A stretch of 64,000 nt of DNA from Populus alba (GCF_005239225.2 NC_133287.1:7173493-7237492); one strand, 5' to 3'. Counted from the first letter of the stretch, positions 36,896-50,133 are shown. Numbers and translations: made by a program. Notes: generated from the sequence alone by a model not told the origin.

Positions 36896-38443
36896 AAAGA
36901 TATAAGATATAATACTTTTCCCATTCCTTTTAGAATATTAGTTAATGTGATAACAAAACAGATTTTGGAGAAAACACAAAAATCAAGATACCCATGAAAT
37001 CTTACAAGTTTGAACGCCCGAGGCATGAGCCTAGCATGGGAAAACCATCTGCTTGCTGAAAAGGATTCTAAACATTTTCCCTTTCAGGATTCAATATTGG
37101 ATTCTCCATGACAGAAAATTGTGCTTTGTTTTTTTCATCTGGTTTGGAAGTAGAGGGAACAGGGACAGAAGGAACAGCCACTTGTTATACCACCAAACAT
37201 GTGAGAGGAACACTCTTCTCCTTTAAATTGTGTCTTTGTGGTCTCCCAGTCAATCTCTTCCTCGTTTCACCTTTCAAAGTATAAAGAGCATAGATGGTAC
37301 ATTGTCATACAACACGGAAACCTTCAGAAATCATCAATTACAATGCATCCACCATCATCTGAATCTTCATTCTGCACTTGCATGGAAACGATATACTGGT
37401 TCAATCAAAAGATCGCACAAACTGCAACCTTGTTCCCCAATCCGAAACATTTTACCACCCTACTTTCATCTGTGCAAATCCCCAAAAAGCCGCCAAGATT
37501 TTACATGTACATGGTGTGAATCGTGGGGAGAAGAAACTAGCAATTTGGCAAGTAATATGACTAGCTACTCTGGACACTATACAAATACTGCAAGTATTTA
37601 CGTCATGCATAGACATTTTTTCAGCATACCATGCTCAATGTTGACAGAACACCTACTTTCGACCTGCATCCAAAGAGTATCACAGATGGGTAACGTTAGA
37701 TCTGTCATCATGAAAATATAAACCACGTAACATTGTTTTGTATTTTGTTGTTTTACTTTACAGCCTTCGAGAAATATATTATACCAGCTCCATCTCATTG
37801 CCTAGGCTTGAAGCAAGGATTTCATCTCCCAAGGCAAAGAGCAAAGTGGATAAGCTACTAACTCGAGGGCAATTAACATTTACTAGAGGAGAGAAACAAG
37901 AAACACAAATCAATAGTTGAGAAGCAAAGTTTCATGACTACAATTTAGTTAGAAAATTAAAAGGATAATGAGAAGAAGAGGAAGAAGAGAAGTTTGTCCA
38001 CTTTAGAAGAGGGGCTTATGCTTTAACCTTTTGCCACGCTTATATTACAAATTAGTTTTGTAGCTTCATAACATACAAAGCAATACAATGCTCATCATCC
38101 ATAAAATAGTATGGTTACGATCTTCCTAATAACTTGACAAATCAACTGATAAGGGCACTCATGCAGCCCTATTGCAGCCAGACATGTTGTTCTGTAAGGT
38201 GTTCTGTAAGAACAAGGGTTTCCAACCATAACAGGTCATTAGCATACAGGAATTGTCCAGATCTGATAATTTTGTGAAACAGCCTGTTTTCATATCATTG
38301 AAACATTTCATGCAGATACATATCATGAATTGTGCCGCACAATAACACATGCTTATCATTGCATGAAGAATTCCAAGGACAAAACTGACGCCCCAAAATT
38401 TACAACTATATACTAACCTATGACAATTAGCTGATGGCCCATG
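36896..38443 (-). other. Spacer with exon-like segments on the minus strand, downstream of gene D
   Basis: Probably includes the 3' untranslated region of gene D. Two exon-like pieces join in phase: 37663-37630 (VESRCSVNIEH, preceded by 'gatgcag' and followed by GTATGC) and 37376-37324 (QNEDSDDGGCIVIDDF then TGA, preceded by 'catgcaag'). A third open stretch at about 37176-37065 reads VAVPSVPVPSTSKPDE and on to a stop. I do not recognise the product, and no upstream exons were found. Confidence 0.35.
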
Positions 38444-41400
38444 TTAATCCAGTAAACTGAGTGAAGCAAACTGGATAGACAAAAACTCCACAGGATCATC
38501 TTTAGGGTGTTCATTAGAATGAACAGGCCAGGTCATCGGAACCTGCAAGTTCCTGCATCAAGTTGATTGTGAAATTTTCAGGAGAAACTTATATCATTTC
38601 AAGTGCTATAAACTAGAGGTCTTTATATTCTTCTTCCAGCTTAAAGTTTTTCCAATAGCATTAGCTCCTTTCCACTAGAAACTCCCACATACAACAGCAA
38701 GATTGCAGTGTGTGGTGATAGCAACAGATCAAAAGGCCATCAAGTGATAGGTATATGCCATGAACTGCAGTCATAGTGGAGGCATTATAACAGATGGGGC
38801 CAAGATGCCCCTATCTACAATAGTCATGTGGCATCAAACGTTGACAGTGAGTGACTGTTTGTCACTGTGAGATTGATGATGCGGGTGGTTGAAGAAATGG
38901 CAGTAACAGTAGACATTGTGGTTTCATTATACCGATTAAAGTAGAAATGGCAACATGGCATGGCACAATGGATGGCAAATGATCCAGGAACCAATGTTAG
39001 TCTTGACAGTTATGATCCAGGATCCGATGCTTGTCAAGGTATTTGAGTTTTTTCTGTTCTATTTTGTATTTATTTGACTCCAAGCTCCACTGCTCTTGGA
39101 AACAAAGATTGAGATAGCATAACATCAAGGTTGCTTTCCACAGGAAGCGTATTCTCTAACTCTTTGAACCAAAATCCACCAATAGAATAATTCCTAAGGT
39201 TAATGCTACCCTGATACTTACAAGTCTTAATCACTTGTGCAGTAACTTTTTACATTTTTTGTTCATCATCTCGTACAAAAAGGAAACATAAAAATTAGAA
39301 AAAGAAGCCAAAAGGGATGAAATTAGAGGATTGCATACCCTTCAAAGTGCCTTAGCTTGCATCGATTAATTTGATCCCCTGTATATTTTCCATAGAAGAT
39401 GTCAACAAGCTTTGCTAAATTCGGTATCTCAGACAAATGTAATAGATCCCAAACCTTCAGAACCTGGAAAATGCATGCATTTTCCTCTACAATGTCTACA
39501 GTCCAGACAAGATAGAGTGATCCGTTAATCTTATATTGCTCCAACAGTTGAGAAGAAACCCCATTGGTGAAATTAGGATCTCTCCCTTTATGAGGCTGAC
39601 GCCAACCGCTTAAAAGCTTCCTTAACATTGAAATAACTTCCTTACAAATCTCCATGGTTTTAGTTCTCGCAACAAATTTGGAGAAACCGTCATGAAAGGA
39701 AACCTGGGCATGATTGTAAGCATCACTCTCAATTTTCAAAAGCATAGATGAAAGAAGTGTGGAATAGGGGTCTAATTTTCTGAATTTTTTGACATCAGCC
39801 ATTGATTCCTATGCGGATGCAAATTGATCTGGTGCAACCTAATGACTGAACCAACCCCATTATCCAATCACTAAATCAAGCATGCAAGTTTACTTCCCAG
39901 CCGCTGGTGATAAACACACCCAACCAGTTTTCTTCTAATGATTGTGCACTAATGTGTTTTCATGACTAAAATCTAAGGATGCTTCAAACCGAATATCTTT
40001 CATATAACTGCAATCATCTGATTCTTAGGTTTTGTGTTTTTTTTATATATGATATATAAAATGAAGTAAAATCCTTTCATCTAATTAAATGCATTAAAGA
40101 AAACAACTATAATCAGCTCAATTTAACTCTTAAATTTATGATGCTGTAGACAGAGATTAAAAAAAAAAAAAGGCTATATCCCGGAAAGGATAACATGAAA
40201 ACACACCTTCCACCTGGCACTTTTAAAGAGGACCGAATGTGCATTAGGAAATTGATCAGTTTTGCCAACCTCAACCAGTGCAGCAATGATAGCCTGAGCC
40301 AACCTCTCATCCTCATCAGCATTGTAAAAAAATCCCCGAGTCTTGGCATCAATGACCATTCTCTCCCAGACAGAATCACTATTACCTAAAGTTACTCCAT
40401 TTCCCACTATCCAAAGGCAATACCTAAAAGAAGGGAGTAAAACCACCTTTTACTTTCAAACTAACAAAATCACTCAAAACATGTTTGAGCCATGTAATAA
40501 CAATTATGACAGAAATACCTTGCACGAGTCAAAGCCACATTTGTTCTCTGGGGACTTTTAAGGAACCCCACCAAACCCATCAAATCACATCTGACAGTGG
40601 AGATTACTATGATATCTTCCTCGCCACCTTGAAACCCATCAACAGAACGCACACTGACAGAAAAACCATTGCCAGAACCCCTACTTAATGTCTTTCCAAG
40701 TTTCTCTTGAATGGCAGACACTTGAGCACTGTAAGGTGATATAACACCAACGCTTAATGTCTCTTTCCTTGAAACTGATTCTGCAAAGTGAATAAGGTAT
40801 AAAAACTAATCTGAATTACCAAAAGGAGAAGAGTTCATACATACATTACGTAGATGCATTTGCAAGAACATTAGGAATACCTTCAAAGAGTTTTGCAACT
40901 ATTTCAGAGACCACAGCTACCTCTACCACATTTTTTCGGCTGTGCCTATCATCAACCTCTTCAAGTCCATAGTCTACGTTTATGAAAGAATAACTGCCAT
41001 ACATTTTTCCTTGAAGGAAACACTTCTCATAGCTTCTTTCTTTAACAAGTGGAGCATCAAGAATCTGCTTTCCATAGAACTCTACATTTGGAAACAAGCT
41101 TATTGATGGATGCATTCTATACTGAACATTCAGAAGGTGTTTTTTGTGTCCCAATTGTGCCAGTCTTAGGAATAAACTTCTTCCAAATTCAGCTTTCTCA
41201 GAAATCTAAAGATAATGCAACTTAAATTAGTTCACGCTGGAATGAGAGAAAAAAAACACAAGAGCAAGGGAAATGAGAAAAACATGAGTAAGAAGCAGAA
41301 ACCTTGCTTTGAACCATTGCAGGCAACTGGCACTCATCCCCTACGAGGATAGCATGACGCAGACCGGGAAATTGTAAAGGGATAGTTGATTCACACTCTT

Positions 41401-44088
41401 TCAGTTGGGCAGCTTCATCTATAATCAACACTTCCAGACTCGACCGTAACATATCCTCTGCATACAACTTAGCAGAGCTTGAAGCAGTGCAAAATATCAA
41501 ACGAGCATTTTCTAGACAGAAATGTTTGATTTTAGACTCCCCAAAAATGTCTGGAAGAGTAAATTTACTGTGGAGCAATTTGAGTTTCTGAAGGCAATGT
41601 TCTCTAGCCTCTTCCAGCTTGGGCTGCTTAGAAAAGCCAATTCCATAAGGTTCATCCATAGATTGACTGAAGGCATGACTTAACCCTTCATCAGCAGCTT
41701 GTAACAAGGAATCAAGCAGTTCAAGAAACTCGAGAAATTCAATCATCATTTTTACCACTCTTGGAGAAATGACAGAAGATGGCAAGTGAGTATGCATGAT
41801 TACAACATGCATCCGCATCTGATCTTTGCAGTAATTAAATTTACAGTTTACAAACTCCTCAAATGTCAATCCTTCGATCTCATGATCTTGAGAAAAATGA
41901 ACCATGTTCACTTTTGTGTTGTGCTTCAAGCGGCTTTCCTTCCTACAACAAGATTTCTCCTTCCATGTCTTCTTGCTTTCTTCTAAGGTTTGTAAAATAA
42001 CTTTCCTCCAAAAAACATTGTTATTTTGGTTTCTGGACTTTTTAGAGTTGACATCATCCTGTTTTTCTTTGTTGTTTTGAATCTTCTCATTTCTAAGAAT
42101 TCCCTTCTCTTGTGCTTTGAAATTTTTGCCTTTCTTTCTGTTGGCTAGTTCTTGCAAGTACTCATGGTAAAGCTTGCCAGGATCTTCAAGCAAGCATATC
42201 ATCAATCTTAAATGATAATTCCATCCAGATGAAGGTGCAAAACAATTGGAAAGTATATGAGCTCGACAGTCAAGAAATACATCAAGAAGGTGATCATGGT
42301 TACAAATCTTCATCCGCTCACCATTCCCAAATAAAATAATATCTCCTAGACCATAAGTCTGATATTCAAGCTTTGGAATTACCAAATTCAGAAGCCGTGT
42401 TGTAACTTCTAACACTGCCACATTGGTTGGGGCACAGGTAAGGGTTCTGCATTTCCTTTTAAAAAATGCAAATAATAATGCACCAATAGTCTTTGTTTTT
42501 CCTGTCCCAGGAGGACCCCATATTAGTTTGACTGAATTCCGATGATGACATTCCCTCGCACATATACAAGATAAAACTGCTTCTTCTTGGGAAGCATTTA
42601 GATCAAAGGAGCGAATATATGCACCTAAAGTTGATGCATCAACGTTGTGCTTTTCTCTAATGAAACAGTTGGCACAATTCTCTACCACCTATATGATATA
42701 GATATGAAAAAGTAATAACATGTGAATAGACTCATTCTACCAATACTTACTCTGTGTAAAGTAGTAAACCACAATACAAGCTTTATTGTAGGGAAAGCAA
42801 CTAAATGTTGGTCATTTGTACACAAATTAAAAGGAAATTTGTGTATGAAATTGATGGATAGCATGAAACACAAGCTTACAGAGGAATCAGTTTGCAGCAC
42901 TTGTTGAATGATGTTCATGTTCCCTTCTCCTAGCAAGGACAGTGCCTTCCATATTCGAACATTTGTTTTCATGTTTGTCAGAAAAACAGCAAAACGAGTC
43001 TTTTTCTCAGTATGTTGCTGCATGTCTTGCTCTTTGATGGGCTTCGATGATAAAATTTGAATCTCATCATAATCTTCATGTTCAAATCTTTTTTTCCTTT
43101 GAACTAAAGCAATCTTATATGATTCATTAAACCAGCTCAAATCACCAATGCATTTCGGCCATACCTCTGCCAAAACAAGGAGATCTCCATTCTCGGGAAC
43201 GTACAATTCCTTCCCATTCTCTACATCATTCATTTTATTCACTCCAACATCATATATCAAATCATTGGGCTCCTTGTAATCCCCTGACTTCTCAATGTAC
43301 AATATTTCACACACTGGTGCTGATGACACTGTCATAATGCTTGAACACAAATCAGAACGAGTTTCCTCGAGAAGTGGGAGAATAAATGAGCTCCTATAAT
43401 GAGTCACTGACGGGAACATCTCTGGGATTTTCCTCACCTGTAAGAATTTATATTACATTCATCACATTCATAAAAGAAAAAAAAATCATTTGTGCAACAT
43501 GTACACGATGATCAAACAAAGCAACACAAACAAATAATTTGAACAACATTAATTTCGCAAAAGCAGCAACAATGAGTAACAAATAACATGTCATCCAACA
43601 ATTCAGAGTGGCATGCATCTCTTGGACACAAACAACTAAGATTCTCACTATTAACAACAAAACTTAAAAAAAAATCAGCAACCCATTTTTCAATACACAT
43701 TCTTCACGTCAAAAAAAAAATTCAAAACACTTGAAATACAATACTCATAACACATAATCCCCACAATTCAAACTGCCTCAAACAACTAAGATTCTCCCTA
43801 TACAAGCATTAACGACAACTTTAAAAAAAGAAAACAGCAACCCCTTTTTCCATAAATATTCTTCAACTCGATAAACGAATCAAAACACTCCAAAAACATG
43901 AATGCTGCTAGCTAAACTCACAACTGTGACATCTAAACTGTGCCTGTATTACACACACGTGCCCTAAAAGACAAACAACTTCAATGTGAAAGTAGCCACC
44001 ATACCTTGTCTTTATAGAGGTTTTGGTTAAGAACATCTTGAACAGACCAAGAAAAGACCATCTGTATCAAGCTTTTACTCCCCTCCAT
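38444..44088 (-). CDS. SF1B UPF1/SEN1-like helicase, gene D of the array
   Basis: Most diverged of the three insert-bearing members. Exons on the minus strand: 44088-44005, 43437-42880, 42688-41303, 41205-40881, 40780-40519, 40423-40207, 39703-39339, 38552-38444, giving 1101 residues. Motifs: [13 protein letters not shown] about 272-279, DEAAQ about 638-642, [21 protein letters not shown] and NVALTRAR. Motif III reads GDECQLPA where the other three have GDERQLPA; a Cys at this place also occurs in UPF1-type helicases, so it need not be damaging. The Lys-rich insert between motifs Ia and II is present but differs in sequence from B and C. Exon 8 still encodes the family's QVPMTW block but stops at FASLSLLD, so the basic last exon of B and C is absent. 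The start was chosen by matching exon 1 to the paralogues ([12 protein letters not shown]). Confidence 0.88.
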
Positions 44089-44350
44089 CAGTTTTTCTTT
44101 TCTTGACCCTGAAACAAAAACAAGATTTTATTCACTGAAAAGTAAAAAACAGCCCACCAAATTGAAACCCACATAAGTGAATGCAAAATTTTGTAAAAAG
44201 ATAAATTACTCAGTTGAGGAATACTAATGTGGATCCATGATTTGGGAGCAAACGTCGATGATGATGATGATGATGATGAAAAGGAGGGAAGGGAAAGTTA
44301 GTGGCAGCGGTAGAATTTAAAAGGGGCGAGATTATAGGAGTTTCGCCTGT
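44089..44350 (-). promoter_or_regulatory. Leader and probable promoter of helicase gene D, with a GAT microsatellite
   Basis: Immediately upstream of the start codon 'gtttcag' on the minus strand could end a leader intron. A (GAT)7-type run lies at about 44253-44279. No clear TATA box assigned. Confidence 0.3.
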
Positions 44351-47247
44351 GAAGGAATTAATTAGCCCAAATTGTTTTTAGCCTTTTTGTAAAAACTCTG
44401 CGTTGCTCTTTTTTTATGTATTAAATTTTATTTTTCGTTAGAAGTCAAGTAGTGATTGAAAATGGTTAAATCTTTTGCCTAGTAGTACTTTATCAGATAA
44501 AGGATGTTTTAACTAGTTTATAAGATGGTGCAATGCTAAGACTCGAATAAAAAAATTAACATAAAAAAAAAATTATAAAAAAAAATTATATTGTTATTAA
44601 ATTTAAGTTTAATAAGTTAATTTTATAAAATTTTATATTGATTTCTTGATTAGTTCAGATTTAATATCAAATTATATGAAAGTTGTATTAACATGATATA
44701 ATAAACTTTTCAATAAACTTGAAAAGTTTAAGGCAACTCCAATAACTAGTAAAGATAAAGTTTTGCTTTAACAAAAACTTTAAGATAAATTTTTTTTTAA
44801 TATTGAGATTATAACATATTAGATCGACCCGTGTTTTGTTGTTAAACTTGTCAAATTCATTACCAATGCAATGGACTCTGTTGGGTTAAAAACTTTGTTT
44901 TTATACATAATAAAAATAAGTACTCATAAAACCGAGTAAAAATTAAATTTCATGATATTTATTTAAAAATATAATAATTTTATAAAAAATAAATTAAAAT
45001 AATTTATAAAAATAAATTCAAAGTCAAACAAATATTAAAAAATAAAATTAAGAAAAAAAAAGGAATGCAAAAATAAAAATAAAAGTCCCACTCCTTCACT
45101 TTACATATGGATAGTAAAGTTCACTCAAGAACTCAAAAGGCCAAGGTTTTTTAGACGTGTAAGGTGGTCATTGTTATAAGATCTTAGATCCAGGTTGAAT
45201 AAAGAATAAATTGATATAGTTAATCTAGTCCAAACTCGATCAAAATCTTGTTTTTTATCAAAAAAAAAAAAAAACTCTAGTTTTAAAGTATAGGTAATGA
45301 TATTTAATATACATGTTTACGTTTGTTATATAAATATATATGATAATTAACATATTGATATATTATATAGAATAATATGTTGATTTATTATTATTATATC
45401 TAATACATTTGTATCGATAATTCTAAAAATATATTAAAATAATATTTTTTTTATTTTTAATATCAACATCTTAAAATAATAAATAAATAAACCACTAAAA
45501 ATATCACATTTAAACTAAAAGAATTTGATTTAAAAAAAAAAAAAAAACATGGTTGGATTGCAATGTCAAATGGTCTATAATCTTTTTTTATTTATATTTT
45601 TAAACTGGTTATTGAATATTGAAATATGCTTTAAATTTCTTTTCAATCATGTTTTAAAATATGTTTTTCAATTAAGTATTTTAAGAAACTTTCTTTTAAT
45701 AAAGGCTTAAATTTTTATTTTTACTTTTTACAAAAGAGAGATTTGGATTCTAATTCTCTTAAAGAAAATAAGATAGTAATATTGTTTAAGTTACAATACA
45801 CTAAAGATTATTTATGAGAATATTAGTTACATCATTGATTCCTTATAATTATTGTAGTGCTAGCTTGACTGGACTAAGTGATTTGAAATCTAAGTTGGGA
45901 TGAGTTTTTTTTCAAAGAAAAGGATAAAAATTGACCTAATGTAATTTTTTTTAAGAACACGGGTTGATTTGAGATCTGTTCAACTTTAAAAAAATAAAAG
46001 ATCAAAACTTATTGTCTTGTTTCACTTTTTTTCAGTATTTTTTTTTTCAAAATGATATTATTTTTGCTTTTTTATAAAATAAAATAAAATAAATTAACTA
46101 AAATAACCCAAGTCAACACACCTAACTTGTGACCTAAAACTTGCTCAAGTCAATCACAGGTTAGGTTTAAAAACTATGTATCAAATACATATATATTTCA
46201 GCCATTAAAATATATATATCCGGATTATATTTTTTTGACTGTTGGGTGCTAGATATATCTATTTTTATCTATCCAAAGATTTTTTTTACTTGTAGAATTA
46301 ATCCTAATAAATGATGTTACAAAATATTCAATTAGTTCAGAAATAAGGTTTAGGGGTTGAATAATCAGTTAATTTTTTAGTTCTAACAAATCCGATCAAT
46401 TATCTCTATTTAAGGTGGCTTGTAGGTAGTACTTAGTAAGTTAAAATGGATGGTTAATGCTTGATAAGTCAAGATGGTTGGTAATTAGTATTTGTAAAAG
46501 GTCTCATGTGATAGATGTACGGGCTCTCAAATTCTTAAAGTAAATATATTTATAGAGAGAGAAAGTGCAATGATATTTTAGAAAAATAAATTCTAAAAAT
46601 ATATGTGCTAAAAATTATTGAAAACATAGATTGTGAACATGAAACCTGAAAGATTAATGAGAGTTTTTATAACTAATGAGTCTTGTCTTTTTATGAATAG
46701 GAGGGGCTGAAGCGTAATTTTTAGCCTAATAGTATTTAATGAGAAATAAATATATCTTACACGTGCATTAAAAAGACAGAGAGGTGATAGATCTTTAAAA
46801 GATCTTTTATATACATAGGAGTGTAGGGAGAGTGAGAGGGTGAGCCCCAATAAGAGTTAGGTTCCTCTCCTAATTAAAGTTCCCCCTAGCACTTAAGCTC
46901 AAGACTTGACCAAGTCCATGCCAAGTTGAGTCCGCTGAGAGTCCCTCCTAAAAGAACCACTAGCATTGGGCTCTTCTCATGGGTTCCTTCTATAGGTTGA
47001 GTTCCTCCTTTAAGCTAAGTTTCTTTTGGAACTCAGTCGAGCTTGTACCAAGTTGGGTTTGCCATCGAGCAATTTCCCTTGGTAACACTTGGGATGGTTT
47101 TCCTTAAAGAAACCCTTGAGATTAGGCTCTTCTCCCAAGTTATTTTTTTAAATTGAGCCCATGATGTTAGGCTCAAACACATTACTTGAAATCATGAATT
47201 TTTAGACTTTCAATATTTTTTAAATTCATTAAATTTGAGTTTGTCAC
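44351..47247. other. AT-rich spacer between gene D and the F-box cluster
   Basis: No gene recognised. 46080-46170 holds a 'ccaagtcaacacacctaact' repeat also seen near 60730 and 60910. 46850-47160 is less AT-rich and has internal echoes ('gggctcttctcatggg', 'aggctcttctcccaag') that suggest an old retroelement end. Confidence 0.4.
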
Positions 47248-47730
47248 TAACTAATCCTGATTAGTATAACCAAACTCGATGTGGAATCCCATGGCTTGCT
47301 GATTAATAGATTAATAGCTTGTATAAGCACCTCTAAGGTTCAAATCTACTCCATTAATTAGCCTTTAAAGAGTTGATCATTAGGATAATTAGGAAAAACA
47401 AAAGCCATATCTATAGTATGTCTCTCACGAACCTCAAACACATAGACCCAGCTGTATCTTGTCACCACCTTTACGGTATTGCCTCCACGGCAGCCTCCAT
47501 GCTCCATCTTCAAAAGGCAATAACCCCCAACTGCCCCTAAATGACCTCCTCTTCGTCATCAATGCAAGGATTGGAGAGTCTTCCACTTTATTCACCCTAT
47601 CGAAACCATGCAGTGAACTCCAGGTAGATCCTAATATAATGTGATATTTAAGTTCGTTGTAGACATAGATTTTGAGTCTTCAATGAAAAAAGAAGCGACA
47701 TTAGGGATAAAAGTCTCATGGAACAAACTA
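47248..47730 (+). pseudogene. F-box gene copy with the F-box deleted
   Basis: 47248-47450 matches the promoter and leader of the intact gene (50065-50250). The start region ATGTCTCTCACGAAC is kept at 47419. Then about 250 bases are missing: the sequence jumps from the first codons straight to the part equal to 50517 onward ('gacccagctgtatcttgtc'). The deletion removes the whole F-box. The match ends near 47725, inside the part equal to about 50795, and repeat DNA follows. The TATATAA of the parent is reduced to TATAAG here. Confidence 0.88.
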
Positions 47731-49242
47731 AATTAAACCAAAAAAATTCATTAAAACAAAAAAAAAAAACACAAAGAAAAAAGCAAAAAAAAAAAAACCA
47801 TAAGGGCATAAAAAAATAAAAATAAAAATAAAAAAACTGCTAAGAGTTTCACTATGCACTATACAGTGCACAGCGAAACACTAATGCATAAAATTTAAAA
47901 TTAAGAAATTATAGAACAAAAGAAAAAACTAAAGGTATTAGTTTTTTCACTATGAACTGCACAGTGCAATACACAATAAAAGATTTAAAAAAGAAAAGGA
48001 AAGGAAAAAAAACAAAGGCATACGCCACGGGTTATTTTTTTTTTTGTTTGCATAAAAAATATCAAAAAAAAACTAAGATCTAAGAGTGTTAGGTTTTTCT
48101 GCAAAGATATACCTAAGAACCTTAAGTCTAGTTACAACGTTTGACCAAAGAGTAATATTTATAATATTAATAATAATATTAAATTTACATGACTTAAGTT
48201 TAAGTGAGTCTGGCTGCAACACCGGACCCAAGAGCCTTGAATGTGGGTCTAGCTACAAAGTCGTGTCATAAAAATATGATAATTAAATAAATTAATTAAA
48301 AAGAAAAAAACAAAGAAAAAAACCAATAGGAAGAAAAAAAAACTAATGAAGAAAAAGAAAAACATCTTAATTAATTGGGTTAACCCTTCAAATTAGGTTA
48401 ACCCGTCAAACCTGGGATTCACGTCATGAAAGTTTGATAACTAAATAGAAAAAAAAAAATTGATTGGTTAACCCATAATTAACTGAATTAACCCGTCAAA
48501 CTAAGTTAACTCGTCAAGTTTAGGATACATGTCATAAAAATTTGATAATTAAATAGAAAGAAATTTAATATTAACAAACTAAACTAGACGAAAAAAAATT
48601 GATTAAAAAGAAAAAAAGAAAAAAAAATCGGGTTAACTCGTTAAACCAAATTAACCCGTCAAACCAAAAATCCATGTCATGAAAGTCTGATAACTAAATA
48701 AAAAAAATTTCACATTAACAAACTAAATTAAACAAAAAAAATTCATTAAAATAAAAAAAGCACAAAGAAAAAAGCAAAAAAAAAAAAACCATAAAGGCAT
48801 AAAAATAAAATAAATATAGCTAAGAGTTTCACTGTGTACTATATAGTGCACAATGAAACACTGATGCATAAAAGGTGTGGGGAAAGCTACAATACTTGCC
48901 CCACACCTTTTAGAGTATTGATTAATTAACAAACTAAACTAAATGAAAACAATTGATTAAAAAGAAAAAACATTTCGGGTTAACTCATCAAACCAGGTTA
49001 ACCCATCAAACCGGAGATTCGTGTTATGAAAGTCTAATAACTAAATAAAAAAATTTCACATTAACAAACTAAAACTAAATAAAAAAAACCAAAAAAAAAA
49101 AAAGCTAACAGTTTCACTTTGCACTATACAATGCATAGCAAAACACTAATGCATAAAAAGAGGGGAGAAATGCATAAAAGGCGAGGAGAAAACTACAAAA
49201 TTACAGTACTTTCCCAACGGCATTTAAAATATCCTACAATTA
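47731..49242. repeat. Repeat insertion interrupting the F-box pseudogene
   Basis: Direct repeats are visible: 47730-47893 recurs at 48726-48873, and the phrase 'agtgcacagcgaaacactaa' or close variants occurs at about 47868, 48848 and 49133. Between them lie several copies of 'gttaacccgtcaaac'. No ORF of note. Confidence 0.7.
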
Positions 49243-49330
49243 ATATAACTCAAAATGAGTCCCTTTAACTCCTGCATGTATAGCAAAAGCAACTCCAACC
49301 ATGCCAAATTATAACTTCACCAGCAACACG
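49243..49330 (+). pseudogene. 3' flank remnant of the deleted F-box copy
   Basis: 'aactcctgcatgtatagcaa' and 'aaaagcaactccaac' match the downstream flank of the intact F-box gene (about 51500-51540). Together with 47248-47730 it shows that one gene copy was split by repeat DNA. Confidence 0.65.
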
Positions 49331-50060
49331 TAGGCGGTGTTGATATAATATTTTTTTATTTCAAGGTAAAAATATTCTTTTATATTTAAAGTCAATATAA
49401 CTTAACTTTGTATAAATTTCTTAATAGTAAAAATATATATTTATCTCATAATTAAAAAAATTATTATACTGCTGAATAAAAATATTTTGAAATTTTTTTA
49501 ATTTTAATATACAATACAATTACACTTTTAACTTTGAAAAAAACAAAATATAAAATTATTATTTGAGGTATTTTTATAATTTCATATAAATATTTTGTGT
49601 AATTATTAGGGTGGTAGGGGGCATTTTGATATTTACATATATTTTTAAATTTTTTAATGTTTAAAGCTGAGGACGCCCTAGCACGTGGGTGACTTCTAGA
49701 AAAAATTAAATTATTTTTTTCTTTCAATTATTTTTTTTATTTTTTATATTATTTTAATTTGTTAATATAAAAAATATATTTTATTTTAATATATTTTAAA
49801 ATAAAAAACAACTTAAAAATTTGTTATTATAATATTGAACAAATTCTAAATAAATCAGAAAAAAAAAAATTATTCTTCAACTTGATTATTAAACCCAATC
49901 GATCTTACTTAATTTAAATCGAATTTTAATTTAAATATATTTTAATTAAATTTAGGTGATTTAATAAGTTAATTCATAATTCATTGGTGAATTAAAATTA
50001 TTGGGTTAAAACGAGATTTCTCTTAAAAAAAAACTTTTACCACCGGATTAGGATTAACCC
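49331..50060. other. AT-rich spacer upstream of the F-box gene
   Basis: 49660-49860 resembles the AT-rich MITE-like elements found elsewhere in the window. No gene seen. Confidence 0.4.
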
Positions 50061-50133
50061 TAACTAATCCGGAATAGGATATCCAAGATGGAACAGGAAT
50101 CCCATCAGCTTGCTGATCAATAGATTAGCAGCC

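Noticed and set aside
37230..37721. 163-codon ORF on the + strand
   Set aside because: No domain or codon pattern of a gene, and the opposite strand has better exon-like signals.
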